DNA of 64,000 nt. Source: Pseudoduganella namucuonensis (GTDB lineage: Bacteria; Pseudomonadota; Gammaproteobacteria; Burkholderiales; Burkholderiaceae_D). Made by a program: the position numbers and the translations under genes. The notes beneath the pieces are model-generated. The model ran no database searches and was not told where the DNA came from. It saw only the letters and a program-made list of their open reading frames with translations. Positions 16,899 through 26,003 of this stretch are shown here, one piece after another (positions within the stretch are counted from its first letter, which is position 1; every line of letters begins with the position of its first letter). The stretch covers positions 186,001-250,000 of the forward strand of contig NZ_FPBO01000003.1 in the NCBI RefSeq assembly GCF_900116645.1. The letters run 5' to 3'.

Positions 16899-17732
16899 TC
16901 ACGCCAGCCAGCGCTTGCGGCGGCGGTAGAATTTCATGTCGCGGAAGCTCTTCCGGCCGGCGCCGGACATGCCGAGGTAGAACTCCTTGACGTCCTCGTT
17001 GCTGGCCAGGTCGCTGGCCGCGCCCTCCATCACCACGCGGCCGTTCTCCAGGATGTAGCCGAAGTCCGCGTAGCGCAGCGCCACCATGGTGTTCTGCTCG
17101 GCCAGCAGGAAGGACACGTTTTCCTTGGAGTTCAAGTCCTTGACGATGCCGAAGATCTCCTCGACGATCTGCGGCGCGATGCCCATCGAGGGCTCGTCCA
17201 GCAGGATCATGGAGGGCTTGGCCATCAGCGCGCGGCCGATGGCGCACATCTGCTGCTCGCCGCCGGAGGTGTAGCCGGCCTGGCTGGTGCGGCGCGTTTT
17301 CAGGCGCGGGAAGTAGTGGTAGACCTTGTCCAGCGACTCCTTCAGCTGGGCGCGGCTCAGGCTGCGGGTGTAGGCGCCGGTCAGCAGGTTTTCCTCGATG
17401 GTGAGGTGGCCGAAGCAGTGGCGGCCCTCCATCACCTGCGACAGGCCGCGCTTCACCAGTTCGTTCGGCGTCAGCTGGTCCACGCGCTCGCCCTTGAACT
17501 GGACCTCGCCCTTGGTGACGTCGCCCCGTTCGCCGCGCAGCAGCGTGGAGATGGTTTTCAGCGTGGTCGATTTGCCGGCGCCGTTGGCGCCCAGCAGCGC
17601 CACGATCTTCCCTTGCGGGACTTGCAGCGAGACGCCCTTCAGGACCAGGATCACGTGGTCGTAGATGACTTCGATGTTGTTCACCGACAGGTAGGGCGGC
17701 GGCGCGGCCGTGGTAGCGGTAGCAGTATTCAT
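16899..17732 (-). CDS. branched-chain-type ABC transporter ATP-binding protein (LivF-like)
   Basis: This is one of two ATPases of an importer of the hydrophobic amino-acid (HAAT) type. The 277-residue protein has Walker A GANGAGKSTT, signature motif TSGGEQQMCAIGRAL, Walker B MILLDEPSMGIAP, and the switch His position occupied by Gln (LLAEQNT), as is common in LivF. The C-terminus carries about 30 residues beyond the core (AGRKSFRDMKFYRRRKRW), a basic tail seen in the subgroup next to CoA ligases. It follows the substrate-binding-protein gene after 51 bases. Confidence 0.88.
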   Translation of the reverse strand: MNTATATTAAPPPYLSVNNIEVIYDHVILVLKGVSLQVPQGKIVALLGANGAGKSTTLKTISTLLRGERGDVTKGEVQFKGERVDQLTPNELVKRGLSQVMEGRHCFGHLTIEENLLTGAYTRSLSRAQLKESLDKVYHYFPRLKTRRTSQAGYTSGGEQQMCAIGRALMAKPSMILLDEPSMGIAPQIVEEIFGIVKDLNSKENVSFLLAEQNTMVALRYADFGYILENGRVVMEGAASDLASNEDVKEFYLGMSGAGRKSFRDMKFYRRRKRWLA

Positions 17733-17783
17733 TGGTGTTCCCGGTGAGGTGGCCGCCCCGTTCGCGCGGTGCGGCCTTGTTGC

Positions 17784-19100
17784 TTATTTCGCGCAGGCGG
17801 CCGTGATGTTCTTCTCGGCGGCGTACTTGGCCGACGATTCCTCCACCAGCTTGCGCGTCAGCGCCTTGTCGCCCACCACCCAGTTCGGCGTGATGGCGTT
17901 CCACTTCTTGCCGTCCCACTGCTGCACCTTCACGGCGCCCGAGCCCTCGTGGTCGTCGCAGCTGGTCTTCACCGGCGGGAACATGCCGAACGCGCCCAGC
18001 GCCTTCTGGCGCGCCTCGTCGATGTTCATGTTCTCCAGGCCCCAGCGCACCTGTTCGCCCGTCATGACCTTGCCCTTGCCGAACTTCTCCTGCGCCGTGC
18101 GGATCGCCTCGGTCCACAGGATGCCCGCCGTCAGGCCGCGCATGTGGTACACGGAACCGATGCGCGTCTGCTCGGACAGGTTGCCCTTGCCGCCCGCGTA
18201 CACCTTCTTGCGCAGCTCGTCGATGACGGGGTAGTTGCCCGGGGTGTTGAAGGTCATCGAGGTGTAGCCCTTGGCCGCGTCGCCGGCGGCGATGGTGTCC
18301 TCCTCCGAGCCGGCCCACCACACGCCCAGCATCTTCTCGCGCGGGAAGCCGTTGCGCTGCGCGGTCTTGATGGCGACCGAATTCATCACGCCCCAGCCCC
18401 ACAGGATCACGTGGTCCGGCTTGGCCTGGCGGATTTGCAGCCACTGCGACTGCTGCTCGCTGCCCGGCGGCGCCACGGCGATCTTGATCAGCTCGAAGCC
18501 GTACTGCTTGGACAGCGCCTCCAGCACCGGCAAGGGTTCCTTGCCGAAGGCCGAGTCGTGGTACAGGTGGACGATCTTCTTGCCTTTGAGCTTGTCCATG
18601 CCGCCGTTCTTGTCGCCCAGATACTTGATCATGGCCGCGGCCTGGTTCCAGTAGCTGGTGATCAGGGGGAAGACGTAGGGGAAGACCTTGCCGTTGGCGG
18701 CGTCCGAACGGCCGTAGCCCAGGGTGGTCATGGGGACTTTGTCCTGCGCCACGCGGTCCAGGATGCCGTAGGCGATGCCGGTGGACAGCGGCTCGACCAG
18801 CGAGGCGCCGCCGTTCTTGGTTTTCATGCGCTCGTAGCACTCGATGCCGCGCGAGGGGTTGTATTCGGTTTCGCATTCCTCCCACTGGATCTTGACGCCG
18901 TTGATGCCGCCGTTGGCGTTGACCAGGTTGAAGTAGTCGATCATGCCGCCGTAGAAGCCGGAGCCGCCGGACGCGTAGGGGCCGACGCGGTACGAGGGCA
19001 GGGCGACGAACTGCTCGGCCTGGGCCCAGGCCTGGCCGACGCTGGCCAGCAGCACGGCGCCTGCGATGACGGATTTGATTGCGGGTTTAATCGATTTCAT
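17784..19100 (-). CDS. ABC transporter periplasmic substrate-binding protein (Leu/Ile/Val-binding family)
   Basis: This is a 438-residue type I periplasmic binding protein. The N-terminus MKSIKPAIKSVIAGAVLLAS ends in QAWAQA, a signal peptide of about 26 residues. The mature part shows YGGMIDYFNLVNANGGINGVKIQWEECETEYN, the usual ligand-binding opening of this family. It is longer than classic LivJ/LivK (about 345 residues), and with CoA ligases in the operon this suggests a bulkier ligand such as an aromatic or fatty acid. The ligand is not determined by the sequence. Confidence 0.88.
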   Translation of the reverse strand: MKSIKPAIKSVIAGAVLLASVGQAWAQAEQFVALPSYRVGPYASGGSGFYGGMIDYFNLVNANGGINGVKIQWEECETEYNPSRGIECYERMKTKNGGASLVEPLSTGIAYGILDRVAQDKVPMTTLGYGRSDAANGKVFPYVFPLITSYWNQAAAMIKYLGDKNGGMDKLKGKKIVHLYHDSAFGKEPLPVLEALSKQYGFELIKIAVAPPGSEQQSQWLQIRQAKPDHVILWGWGVMNSVAIKTAQRNGFPREKMLGVWWAGSEEDTIAAGDAAKGYTSMTFNTPGNYPVIDELRKKVYAGGKGNLSEQTRIGSVYHMRGLTAGILWTEAIRTAQEKFGKGKVMTGEQVRWGLENMNIDEARQKALGAFGMFPPVKTSCDDHEGSGAVKVQQWDGKKWNAITPNWVVGDKALTRKLVEESSAKYAAEKNITAACAK

Positions 19101-19137
19101 ATGTCTCCTCCGAATGGATGGTTGTGTGCGCGGGCCA

Positions 19138-20196
19138 TTAGTGGGGGAATGGCCACAGACGCAGTTTCTCTTTACCGATTTGCCACAAACGCGCCAGACC
19201 GTGGGGTTCCACGATCAGGAAAAATATGATGAGGGCGCCGAACACCATCAGTTCGAGGTTGGACGCCACGCTGGTCGGCAGCGCCAGGCCGTGCGCCAGG
19301 ATGTTGAGGAACACCGGCAGCAGCACGATGAAGGCCGAGCCCAGGAAGGCGCCGAGGATGGAGCCGACGCCGCCGATGATGATCATGAACAGGATGCGGA
19401 ACGACAGGTCCAGGTTGTAGGCCTCCGGCTCCACCGTGCCCAGGTAGGCGTAGGCGTACAGCGCGCCGGCCACGCCGCAGTAGAAGGAACTGACGGCGAA
19501 GGCCAGCAGCTTGGTGCGCATCAGGCGGAAGCCGATCACCTCGGCCGCCACGTCCATGTCGCGCACCGCCATCCAGGAACGGCCCACGTTGGAGCGCACC
19601 AGGTTCTTGGCCAGCAGCGCCATCAAGGCCACCACCACCAGCACCAGCACGTATTTGCGCGCCGGGGTGTCGAAGGCGTAGCCGAGGATCTCCATCTTTT
19701 GCGCGGTGATCACGCCGGAGGAACTGTAGTTGGTGAGCCAGCCGATCTTGGTCAGGCACCACACCACGAAGAACTGCGTGGCCAGGGTGGAGGCGGCCAG
19801 GTAGAAGCCGCGGATGCGCAGCGACGGCAGGCCGAAAGCGATGCCGACCATGGCCGCGCACAGGCCGCCCAGCACGAAGGCCAGCAGCAGCGGGATGCCG
19901 GGGATGCGCAGCACGAAGTTGTAGGAGGCGAAGGCGCCCACCGCCATGAAGGCGGCGGTGCCCAGCGACAGCTGGCCGGCGTAGCCGGTGAGGATGTTGA
20001 GCCCCAGCGCGGCCAGCGCGAAGATGAGGAAGGGGATGAAGATCGCCGACAGCATGTAGGGCGAGGCCAGCAGCGGCAGCGCCAGCAGCGCGACGGCCAG
20101 CGTGGCGAGCAGCGCGACGCGGTCCTGCCGGATCGGCAGGATCTGGCCATCGGCCTCGTAGCTGGTCTTGAATTGTCCGGTTTCGCGGTAGAACAT
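19138..20196 (-). CDS. branched-chain-type ABC transporter permease (LivM-like)
   Basis: This 352-residue inner-membrane permease has about eight to ten hydrophobic helices. The family segment ALGLNILTGYAGQLSLGTAAFMAVGA is clear, with SWMAVRDMDVAAEVIGF as the cytoplasmic coupling loop and FMIIIGGVGSILGAFLGSAF near the end. It pairs with the LivH-like protein, whose gene ends 22 bases upstream. The start at 20196 gives MFYRETGQFKTSYEADGQ, a short cytoplasmic lead. Confidence 0.88.
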   Translation of the reverse strand: MFYRETGQFKTSYEADGQILPIRQDRVALLATLAVALLALPLLASPYMLSAIFIPFLIFALAALGLNILTGYAGQLSLGTAAFMAVGAFASYNFVLRIPGIPLLLAFVLGGLCAAMVGIAFGLPSLRIRGFYLAASTLATQFFVVWCLTKIGWLTNYSSSGVITAQKMEILGYAFDTPARKYVLVLVVVALMALLAKNLVRSNVGRSWMAVRDMDVAAEVIGFRLMRTKLLAFAVSSFYCGVAGALYAYAYLGTVEPEAYNLDLSFRILFMIIIGGVGSILGAFLGSAFIVLLPVFLNILAHGLALPTSVASNLELMVFGALIIFFLIVEPHGLARLWQIGKEKLRLWPFPH

Positions 20197-20218
20197 GGTT
20201 CTCCTCTCGGTGGTTCTG

Positions 20219-21121
20219 TCAGATTCTGCGGATGATTTTTTCGCCGAACAGACCCTCGGGCCGTACCAGCAGGAACAGCAGGGCCAGCACGTAAGGGAAC
20301 CAGCCCTCGATGCCGCCGCCCACCATCGGGCCGATGTACACCTCGGCCAGTTTCTCGGAGGCGCCGATGATCAGGCCGCCGACGATGGCGCCCGGCACCG
20401 ACGTGAAGCCGCCCAGGATCAGCACCGGCAGGGCCTTGAGCGCGATGAAGGTCAGCGCGAACTGCACGCCGTTGCGCGCGCCCCACAGCAGCCCGGCCAC
20501 CAGCGCCACGATGCCCGCCACCGCCCACAGCACGGCCCAGATGCGCTGCAGCGGAATGCCCACGGCCAGCGCGGCCTGGTGGTCGTCGGCCACGGCGCGC
20601 AGCGCGCGGCCCACCTTGGTCTTGGAGAAGATCAGCGACAGCAGCAGCACCATCACGCCGCACACGCCGGCGGCCATCACGTCGAATTGCGAGACGATGA
20701 TGTTGAAATTGTCCGCCAGGTACTGCAGCGGCACGTCCTCGATCGGCAGTTCCAGGCGGTGCACCTGCGCGCCCCACACCAGTTGCGCCAGGCCCTCGAT
20801 GAAGAAGGCCAGGCCGATGGTGGCCATGAACAGCGTGATCTCGGGCTGGTTGACCAGCGGCCGCAGCACCACGCGCTCGATGGCCAGGCCGAGGACGATC
20901 ATCGCAGCCACCGTGGCCGGTATCGCCAGCCACAGGGGCAGGCCGAACTTGTCCATGATGCCGACGCAGGTCAGCGCGGCGAAGAACACCATCGCGCCCT
21001 GGGCGAAGTTGAAGACGCCGGAGGCCTTGTAGATCAGCACGAAGCCGATCGCCACCAGCGCGTACATCACGCCGGACAGCAGGCCGCCGATCAGCACCTC
21101 GAAGAAAAAGCTAATGTTCAT
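20219..21121 (-). CDS. branched-chain-type ABC transporter permease (LivH-like)
   Basis: This is a 300-residue polytopic membrane protein. Features are LLSGVMYALVAIGFVLIYKASGVFNFAQGAMVFFAA at the start, the coupling loop VGRALRAVADDHQAALAVGI, and VLILGGFTSVPGAIVGGLIIGASEKLAE near the end. These are the standard LivH segments. It lies 19 bases after livG and 22 before livM, all in the same operon. Confidence 0.9.
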   Translation of the reverse strand: MNISFFFEVLIGGLLSGVMYALVAIGFVLIYKASGVFNFAQGAMVFFAALTCVGIMDKFGLPLWLAIPATVAAMIVLGLAIERVVLRPLVNQPEITLFMATIGLAFFIEGLAQLVWGAQVHRLELPIEDVPLQYLADNFNIIVSQFDVMAAGVCGVMVLLLSLIFSKTKVGRALRAVADDHQAALAVGIPLQRIWAVLWAVAGIVALVAGLLWGARNGVQFALTFIALKALPVLILGGFTSVPGAIVGGLIIGASEKLAEVYIGPMVGGGIEGWFPYVLALLFLLVRPEGLFGEKIIRRI

Positions 21122-21140
21122 CGTGTATGTCCCCGTGAGC

Positions 21141-21956
21141 TCAGTGCGAAGTGCCGAGATAGGCGTTGATCACATCCTGGTTGCCGCGCACCTCGTCCGG
21201 CGTGCCGTCGCCGATCTTCTTGCCGTAGTCCAGCACCACCACGCGGTCCGAGATGTCCATCACCACGCCCATGTCGTGCTCGATCAGCACGATGGTGGTG
21301 CCGAACTGGTCGTTCACGTCCAGGATGAAGCGGCACATGTCCTGCTTCTCCTCCACGTTCATGCCCGCCATCGGCTCGTCCAGCAGCAGGATCTCGGGTT
21401 CGGCCGCCAGCGCGCGGCCCAGCTCCACGCGCTTCTGCAGGCCGTAGGGCAGGCGGCCGACGGGCGTCTTGCGGATCGCCTGGATCTCCAGGAAGTCGAT
21501 GATCTCCTCGGCCTTCTTGCGGTGCTCGATCTCCTCGCGCCGCGCCGGGCCCCAGTAGATGGCTTGCAGCAGGAAGTTGGACTTCATCTTCAGGTTGCGG
21601 CCGGTCATGATGTTGTCCAGCACCGTCATGCCCTTGAACAGCGCGATGTTCTGGAAGGTGCGGGCGATGCCGGATTTGGCGGCCGCGTAGCAATCCATGT
21701 TCTTGCGGTGCTCGCCGCGGTAGATGATGTCGCCCTGCTGCGGGCGGTACACGCCGTTGATCACGTTCAGCATCGAGCTTTTGCCCGCGCCGTTGGGGCC
21801 GATGATGGCGCGGATCTCGTGCTGGCGCACGTCGAAGGAGATGTCGGTCAGCGCCTTCACGCCGCCGAAGGACAGCGAAATATGCTGCAGGTCCAGTATC
21901 ACAGGGCCGATGCGGCGCGTCGCGCCGAACAGCGCGTCGGGTTCGTTCATTTGCAT
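21141..21956 (-). CDS. branched-chain-type ABC transporter ATP-binding protein (LivG-like)
   Basis: This is the second ATPase of the importer, 271 residues from the chosen ATG. Walker A is GPNGAGKSSM, the signature is PYGLQKRVELGRAL, Walker B is ILLLDEPMAGMN, and the switch His is in LIEHDMGVVM. I chose ATG at 21956 because GAGGAG lies about eight bases upstream; a TTG at 21974 would overlap the ligase stop and add six residues. It follows the acyl-CoA ligase gene after 14 bases. Confidence 0.88.
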   Translation of the reverse strand: MQMNEPDALFGATRRIGPVILDLQHISLSFGGVKALTDISFDVRQHEIRAIIGPNGAGKSSMLNVINGVYRPQQGDIIYRGEHRKNMDCYAAAKSGIARTFQNIALFKGMTVLDNIMTGRNLKMKSNFLLQAIYWGPARREEIEHRKKAEEIIDFLEIQAIRKTPVGRLPYGLQKRVELGRALAAEPEILLLDEPMAGMNVEEKQDMCRFILDVNDQFGTTIVLIEHDMGVVMDISDRVVVLDYGKKIGDGTPDEVRGNQDVINAYLGTSH

Positions 21957-21970
21957 GGGAAGCTCCTCGC

Positions 21971-23932
21971 TCAAGCGGCGGTCTTGGTCACGGCCGGGAA
22001 GGTCTTGCTATCCCTGATCCTCAGGTCCGCCGCCACCAGGCCGGTGCGGCCGTCCTCGAACTTGACCAGGGTTTCGATGTATTGCGAGGCCTTGCCGCTG
22101 TATAACGCGTCGATCAGCACCGCATACTTTTCGGCCACGAACTTGCGGCGCACCTTGCGGGTGCGGGTCAGCTCGTCGTCGTCGGGGTCCAGCTCCTTGT
22201 GCAGCACCAGGAAGCGGGTGATCTGCGTGGCGCTCATGGCCGGCTCGGTCGCCAGGCCGGCGTTCACCTTCTCCACGCATTCCAGCATCAGCTCATAGGT
22301 CTGCGGATGCGCGGCCAGGTCGGTGTAGCCGGAGTAGGCGATGTTGCGGCGCTCGGCCCAGTTGCCCACCGCGCCCATGTCGATGTTGAGGAAGGCGCAG
22401 ACGTTGTCGCGCTGGTTGCCGAACACCACCGCCTCCTTGATGAAGGGGAAGAACTTCAGCTTGTTCTCGATGTAGTTGGGCGCGAACATGGTGCCGCAGT
22501 TCATCTTGCCCACGTCGGCCGCGCGGTCGATGATCTTCAGGTGGCCGTCGCCGTCGAACAGGCCGGCGTCGCCGGTGTGGAAGTAGCCTTGTTCGTCGAT
22601 CGCCTCGCTGGTCGCGTCGGGACGCTTGTAGTAGCAGTCCATCAGCGTGGGCGACTTCACCAGCACCTCGCCGTTGTCGGCCAGCTTCACCTCCACGCCC
22701 GGCGCGGGCAGGCCCACGCTGTCGAACTTGATCTGGCCGTCCGGCTGCAGGCAGATGTAGGCGCAGGTCTCGGTGGAGCCGTAGAACTGCTTGAGGTTGA
22801 CGCCGATGGAGCGGTAGAAGCGGAACAGGTCCGGGCCGATGGCGGCGCCGGCCGTGTAGGCCACGCGCACGCGCGTCATGCCCAGCACGTTCTTCAGCGG
22901 GCCGTACACCAGCGCGCGGCCCAGCGCGTACTTGACGCGGTCGGCCAGCGGCACCGGCTTGCCGTCCAGGATGTCGGAGCCGCAGCGGGTGGCCACGTCC
23001 ATGAAGTAGTCGAACATGCCCTTCTTGATCCTGCCCGCGTCCTCCATCCGTATCATCACCGTGGTCAGCATGTTCTCGAACACGCGCGGCGGGGCGAAGT
23101 AGCAGGTGGGGCCGATCTCGCGCAGGTCGGTCATCACGGTGTCGCTCGACTCCGGGCAGTTCACCGTGAAGCCGGCCACCATGGCCTGCGCCAGCGAGAA
23201 CAGGCAGTCGCCCACCCACGCCATCGGCAGGTAGGACAGGATGTCCTCGGCGTCGGTCAGCTTGTCGAAGTTGACGCTGCCGGCGCCGGCCGACATCAGC
23301 GCGGTGTGGGTCTGGCACACGCCCTTGGGCTTGCCGGTGGTGCCGGAGGTGTAGAGGATGATGGCGTTGTCGCCGCCCTTGCCCGCCTCCACGGCCGCGT
23401 CGAAGAAGCCGGGGTTGGCCTGGTCGTAGGCGCGGCCCAGTTCCAGCAGGCGCGACACCGAATACAGCTCCTTGTGCGTGTAGTGGCGCATGCCGCGCTC
23501 GTCGTCGTAGGCGATGTGGCTGACGCCGGCATACATCTCCTTGATTTCCAGCAGCTTGTCGACCTGCTCCTGGTCCTCGACGATGGCGTAGTGGATTTCC
23601 GCGTTTTCCAGCACGAAGGCCATGTCGGCGGCGGGGGCGTCCTGGTACAGCGGCACCGGCACGCCGCCCAGGCTCTGGGCCGCCAGCATGGCCCAGTATA
23701 GGCGCGGGCGGTTGTCGCCGATGATCGCCAGGTTCATGCCGCGCTCGAAGCCCAGCGCGGCCAGTCCGCACGCCATGGCGCGCACCTCCTCGTTGACCTG
23801 GCGCCAGTTCCAGGTCTGCCAGATGCCGAGGTACTTTTCGCGGAACGCGGGCTTGAGGGGCCGTTCCTTTCCGTGCGCCAACAGGCGACGGGGGAAGGTA
23901 TCCAATACTGTTTGCACCTTAGTCTCCTTCAT
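21971..23932 (-). CDS. long-chain acyl-CoA synthetase-like AMP-dependent ligase
   Basis: This is a 653-residue adenylate-forming enzyme. The P-loop is ILYTSGTTGKPKG near residue 195. Other motifs are FYGSTETCAYICL (A5), GYFHTGDAGLFDGDGHLKIIDRAADVGK (A7-A8), and a C-terminal lid ending near TRKVRRKFVAEKY. The size and C-terminal elaboration fit the long-chain fatty acyl-CoA synthetase class. It is the first gene of the operon that continues with the complete ABC importer and ends with a PaaK-like ligase. It probably traps the imported acid as a CoA thioester. It is transcribed divergently from the Crp/Fnr gene, with 132 bases between. Confidence 0.88.
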   Translation of the reverse strand: MKETKVQTVLDTFPRRLLAHGKERPLKPAFREKYLGIWQTWNWRQVNEEVRAMACGLAALGFERGMNLAIIGDNRPRLYWAMLAAQSLGGVPVPLYQDAPAADMAFVLENAEIHYAIVEDQEQVDKLLEIKEMYAGVSHIAYDDERGMRHYTHKELYSVSRLLELGRAYDQANPGFFDAAVEAGKGGDNAIILYTSGTTGKPKGVCQTHTALMSAGAGSVNFDKLTDAEDILSYLPMAWVGDCLFSLAQAMVAGFTVNCPESSDTVMTDLREIGPTCYFAPPRVFENMLTTVMIRMEDAGRIKKGMFDYFMDVATRCGSDILDGKPVPLADRVKYALGRALVYGPLKNVLGMTRVRVAYTAGAAIGPDLFRFYRSIGVNLKQFYGSTETCAYICLQPDGQIKFDSVGLPAPGVEVKLADNGEVLVKSPTLMDCYYKRPDATSEAIDEQGYFHTGDAGLFDGDGHLKIIDRAADVGKMNCGTMFAPNYIENKLKFFPFIKEAVVFGNQRDNVCAFLNIDMGAVGNWAERRNIAYSGYTDLAAHPQTYELMLECVEKVNAGLATEPAMSATQITRFLVLHKELDPDDDELTRTRKVRRKFVAEKYAVLIDALYSGKASQYIETLVKFEDGRTGLVAADLRIRDSKTFPAVTKTAA

Positions 23933-24064
23933 TGCCCTGGATCAGAGCGAGGCTAGTTATATTTTGGGGTCAGTGCGTTTTGTGTGATGATATTAGCCTG
24001 CGTTACACAGCCATGCTGTCTTTCCGGCGACAATTGCGGGACTTTTTGATGTTGCTTAATAATA

Positions 24065-24757
24065 ATGACGTATAACCAACACAGCCTGGTCGCGGCGTTG
24101 CGCTCGGCGACTTGGGCGCCGTCCCTGACGCCGGAGCAAATGGCGCGCGTGGAGGCCGACACCTACGAGACTTTCGTGCCGAAGGGCGGCTTTGTTTGCC
24201 GCAAGGGCGAGCACGTGGAGAATTGGGTGGGCATCATCAGCGGCATGGTGAAGATGAACAATTTCTCGCCCAGCGGCAAGAGCGTCACCTTCACCGGCGT
24301 GCCGCCCGGCGGCTGGTTCGGCGAGGGCTCGCTGCTGAAGAAGGAGCCGCGCAAGTACGACGCGATGGCGCTGCGCGACAGCCGCATCGCCCGCATGCCG
24401 GCCGACACCTTCCACTGGCTGCTCGACAACAGCCTGCCGTTCACGCGCTTTCTGCTGATGCAGTTGAACGAGCGGCTGGGTCAGTTCATCGGCGTGGTGG
24501 AAAACGACCGCCTGCTCGACATCGACACCCGCGTTGCGCGCTGCCTGGCGACGCTGTTCAATTCCCAGCTGTACCCGGGCCTGGACCAGCTGGTGCAGAT
24601 TTCCCAAGAGGAAATCGGCCTGTTGTCCGGCGCCTCGCGCCAGCGCGCCAATCAGGCCTTGCAGGTGCTGGAAAAGCGCGGCCTGCTGCGGCTGGACTAC
24701 GGCGGCATCCGCATCCTCGACCTGGACGGCCTGCGCACCTTCGAAGCCCAGCCTTAG
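24065..24757 (+). CDS. Crp/Fnr family transcriptional regulator
   Basis: This 230-residue protein has an N-terminal cyclic-nucleotide-binding-like beta-roll (GGFVCRKGEHVENWVGIISGMVKM...GGWFGEGSLLKKEPRKYDAMA), a long dimer helix, and a C-terminal winged helix (QISQEEIGLLSGASRQRANQALQVLEKRGLLRL). The FNR-type N-terminal cysteine cluster is absent, so it does not look like an Fe-S oxygen sensor. Its divergent position makes it the likely regulator of the ligase/ABC operon. A weak dyad, TGTGT at 23981 and ACACA at 24005, lies in the shared intergenic region. Confidence 0.87.
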   Translation: MTYNQHSLVAALRSATWAPSLTPEQMARVEADTYETFVPKGGFVCRKGEHVENWVGIISGMVKMNNFSPSGKSVTFTGVPPGGWFGEGSLLKKEPRKYDAMALRDSRIARMPADTFHWLLDNSLPFTRFLLMQLNERLGQFIGVVENDRLLDIDTRVARCLATLFNSQLYPGLDQLVQISQEEIGLLSGASRQRANQALQVLEKRGLLRLDYGGIRILDLDGLRTFEAQP

Positions 24758-24869
24758 CCCGGTTGGGCGTGCTGAAGCTTGCGTTGCAGTGTTAGTCGGA
24801 TCACACTGCACTGACTGCAATTGGATTATGCTTTGCCGTAGATATCCAACAATAGCGGAGGACGTGGAC

Positions 24870-25160
24870 ATGGACACCCTTGCACATCAGTTAGGCAAAA
24901 CCCTGGTCGCGCGCGGCGCCGTCGCGGCCATCTCACGATGGGGGTTCTGGCGCGTCGCCGGCTTTGTCGGCGCCGCCGCCGCGGTGGCCTGGTACCTCGC
25001 CGCGCACAGGAAACCGCACGCCTCCGCCACGCCGCTGTTGCCGGCGCCCGAGGCGTCGCCCGGCAACGCCGCCGCCCGCACGCCGGACGAGGAACGCCGC
25101 CGCACGCCGGAAATCGACACCGGCGCCGGCTACCCCGAAGGCACCCGCACCCTGCACTGA
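24870..25160 (+). CDS. small single-pass membrane protein, unknown
   Basis: This is a 96-residue unrecognised protein. The start at 24870 is supported by GGAGG at 24857-24861, eight bases upstream; the longer open frame overlaps the Crp/Fnr gene and is rejected. Residues about 23-44 (FWRVAGFVGAAAAVAWYLAA) form one membrane helix, preceded by a basic amphipathic stretch. The rest is Pro/Ala-rich and charged, with no motif. It lies between the Crp/Fnr gene and a convergent nucleotidyltransferase gene. No function is suggested. Confidence 0.6.
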   Translation: MDTLAHQLGKTLVARGAVAAISRWGFWRVAGFVGAAAAVAWYLAAHRKPHASATPLLPAPEASPGNAAARTPDEERRRTPEIDTGAGYPEGTRTLH

Positions 25161-25167
25161 GTCGACC

Positions 25168-25944
25168 TCATTCCCGCAAGGTCGCGTGGAACAATGCGTT
25201 GAGGCCATCGATGGCGTTGGCGCGTTTGGACACGGCGACCGGCGTGGCCTCCAGCCGCGCCAGCTCGGCCTCGATAAAGGCGTTCAGGCTGGCGACCGGC
25301 GCGGACAATCCCATTTCCGGCGCCGCGCGTTTCTTTTCCAGTAATACCTCGATATCGCTCAACAGTTGTGGATCGCTCAGCAAATGCAGCAGCTTGTGGA
25401 ACTCGATGGGCGCCGGGCTGCCGTAGCGTTCCAGCCACCGCACGGACAGCAGCGGCCGCAGCACGTAGAAGTACTTCTTCAGCGGCACCATGTCGGCGCG
25501 CAGATATCCCCGGTAGTTGGTCTTGGCCATGCTGCGGTAGTGGTGGATGCCATGCTCCACCGAATACACCGATGGCAACAGTTGCCGCGCGCCCGCGCCG
25601 AAACCGCCTCGCTCGATGTAGTTGATGGGCGACTGTATCCATTCCACGAACGCCGGGTTGGACTTCCAGAACAGGCGCAGCGCCTTGCGGATATCCCAGC
25701 CGTTCAGATCGATGTCGTCGACGATCGGGTATTCGATGACGTCGCGGCGCTCTTCCATATCGACGGCGGCGTACCAGTCGGCCGGATGGGCGTAGATGAA
25801 GCGCACATCGTAATCGCTGTTCGGGGATTCGAATCCCCACGCCCGGCTGCCGGACTCGACAGCGAGCAAAACGCGCACGCCGTGCTCCTTTTCGGCGGCG
25901 GCCAGCCGCGCCATGATCTCTTCTCGCACCACTCCAGGAATCAT
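25168..25944 (-). CDS. RlaP/COG3541-type nucleotidyltransferase
   Basis: This is a 258-residue predicted nucleotidyltransferase of the DNA polymerase beta superfamily. The catalytic pattern is intact: VESGSRAWGFESPNSDYDVRF gives GS followed by the DxD-like Asp pair, and IVDDIDLNGWDIRKAL supplies the third acidic residue. FVEWIQSPINYI and KTNYRGYLRADMVPLKKYFYVLRPLL are typical of the group first noted beside RNA ligases (RlaP). No RNA ligase gene is adjacent, so the role is open; nucleic-acid repair is one proposal for the family. Confidence 0.8.
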   Translation of the reverse strand: MIPGVVREEIMARLAAAEKEHGVRVLLAVESGSRAWGFESPNSDYDVRFIYAHPADWYAAVDMEERRDVIEYPIVDDIDLNGWDIRKALRLFWKSNPAFVEWIQSPINYIERGGFGAGARQLLPSVYSVEHGIHHYRSMAKTNYRGYLRADMVPLKKYFYVLRPLLSVRWLERYGSPAPIEFHKLLHLLSDPQLLSDIEVLLEKKRAAPEMGLSAPVASLNAFIEAELARLEATPVAVSKRANAIDGLNALFHATLRE

Positions 25945-26003
25945 CCCTTTCTCCCAATGAATACTTGCTATGATAGAGGCAAGTTGACTGTACCACCTAG
26001 CTC

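Noticed and set aside
16537..18885. Apparent 782-residue fusion ending in the MmcQ protein
   Set aside because: The upstream part is a shadow of the substrate-binding protein and LivF genes; only the last 117 residues resemble a family and have their own start.
23933..24064. CRP/FNR-type operator between the ligase and the regulator gene
   Set aside because: Only a TGTGT/ACACA dyad with wide spacing was found; it does not match TGTGA-N6-TCACA or TTGAT-N4-ATCAA.
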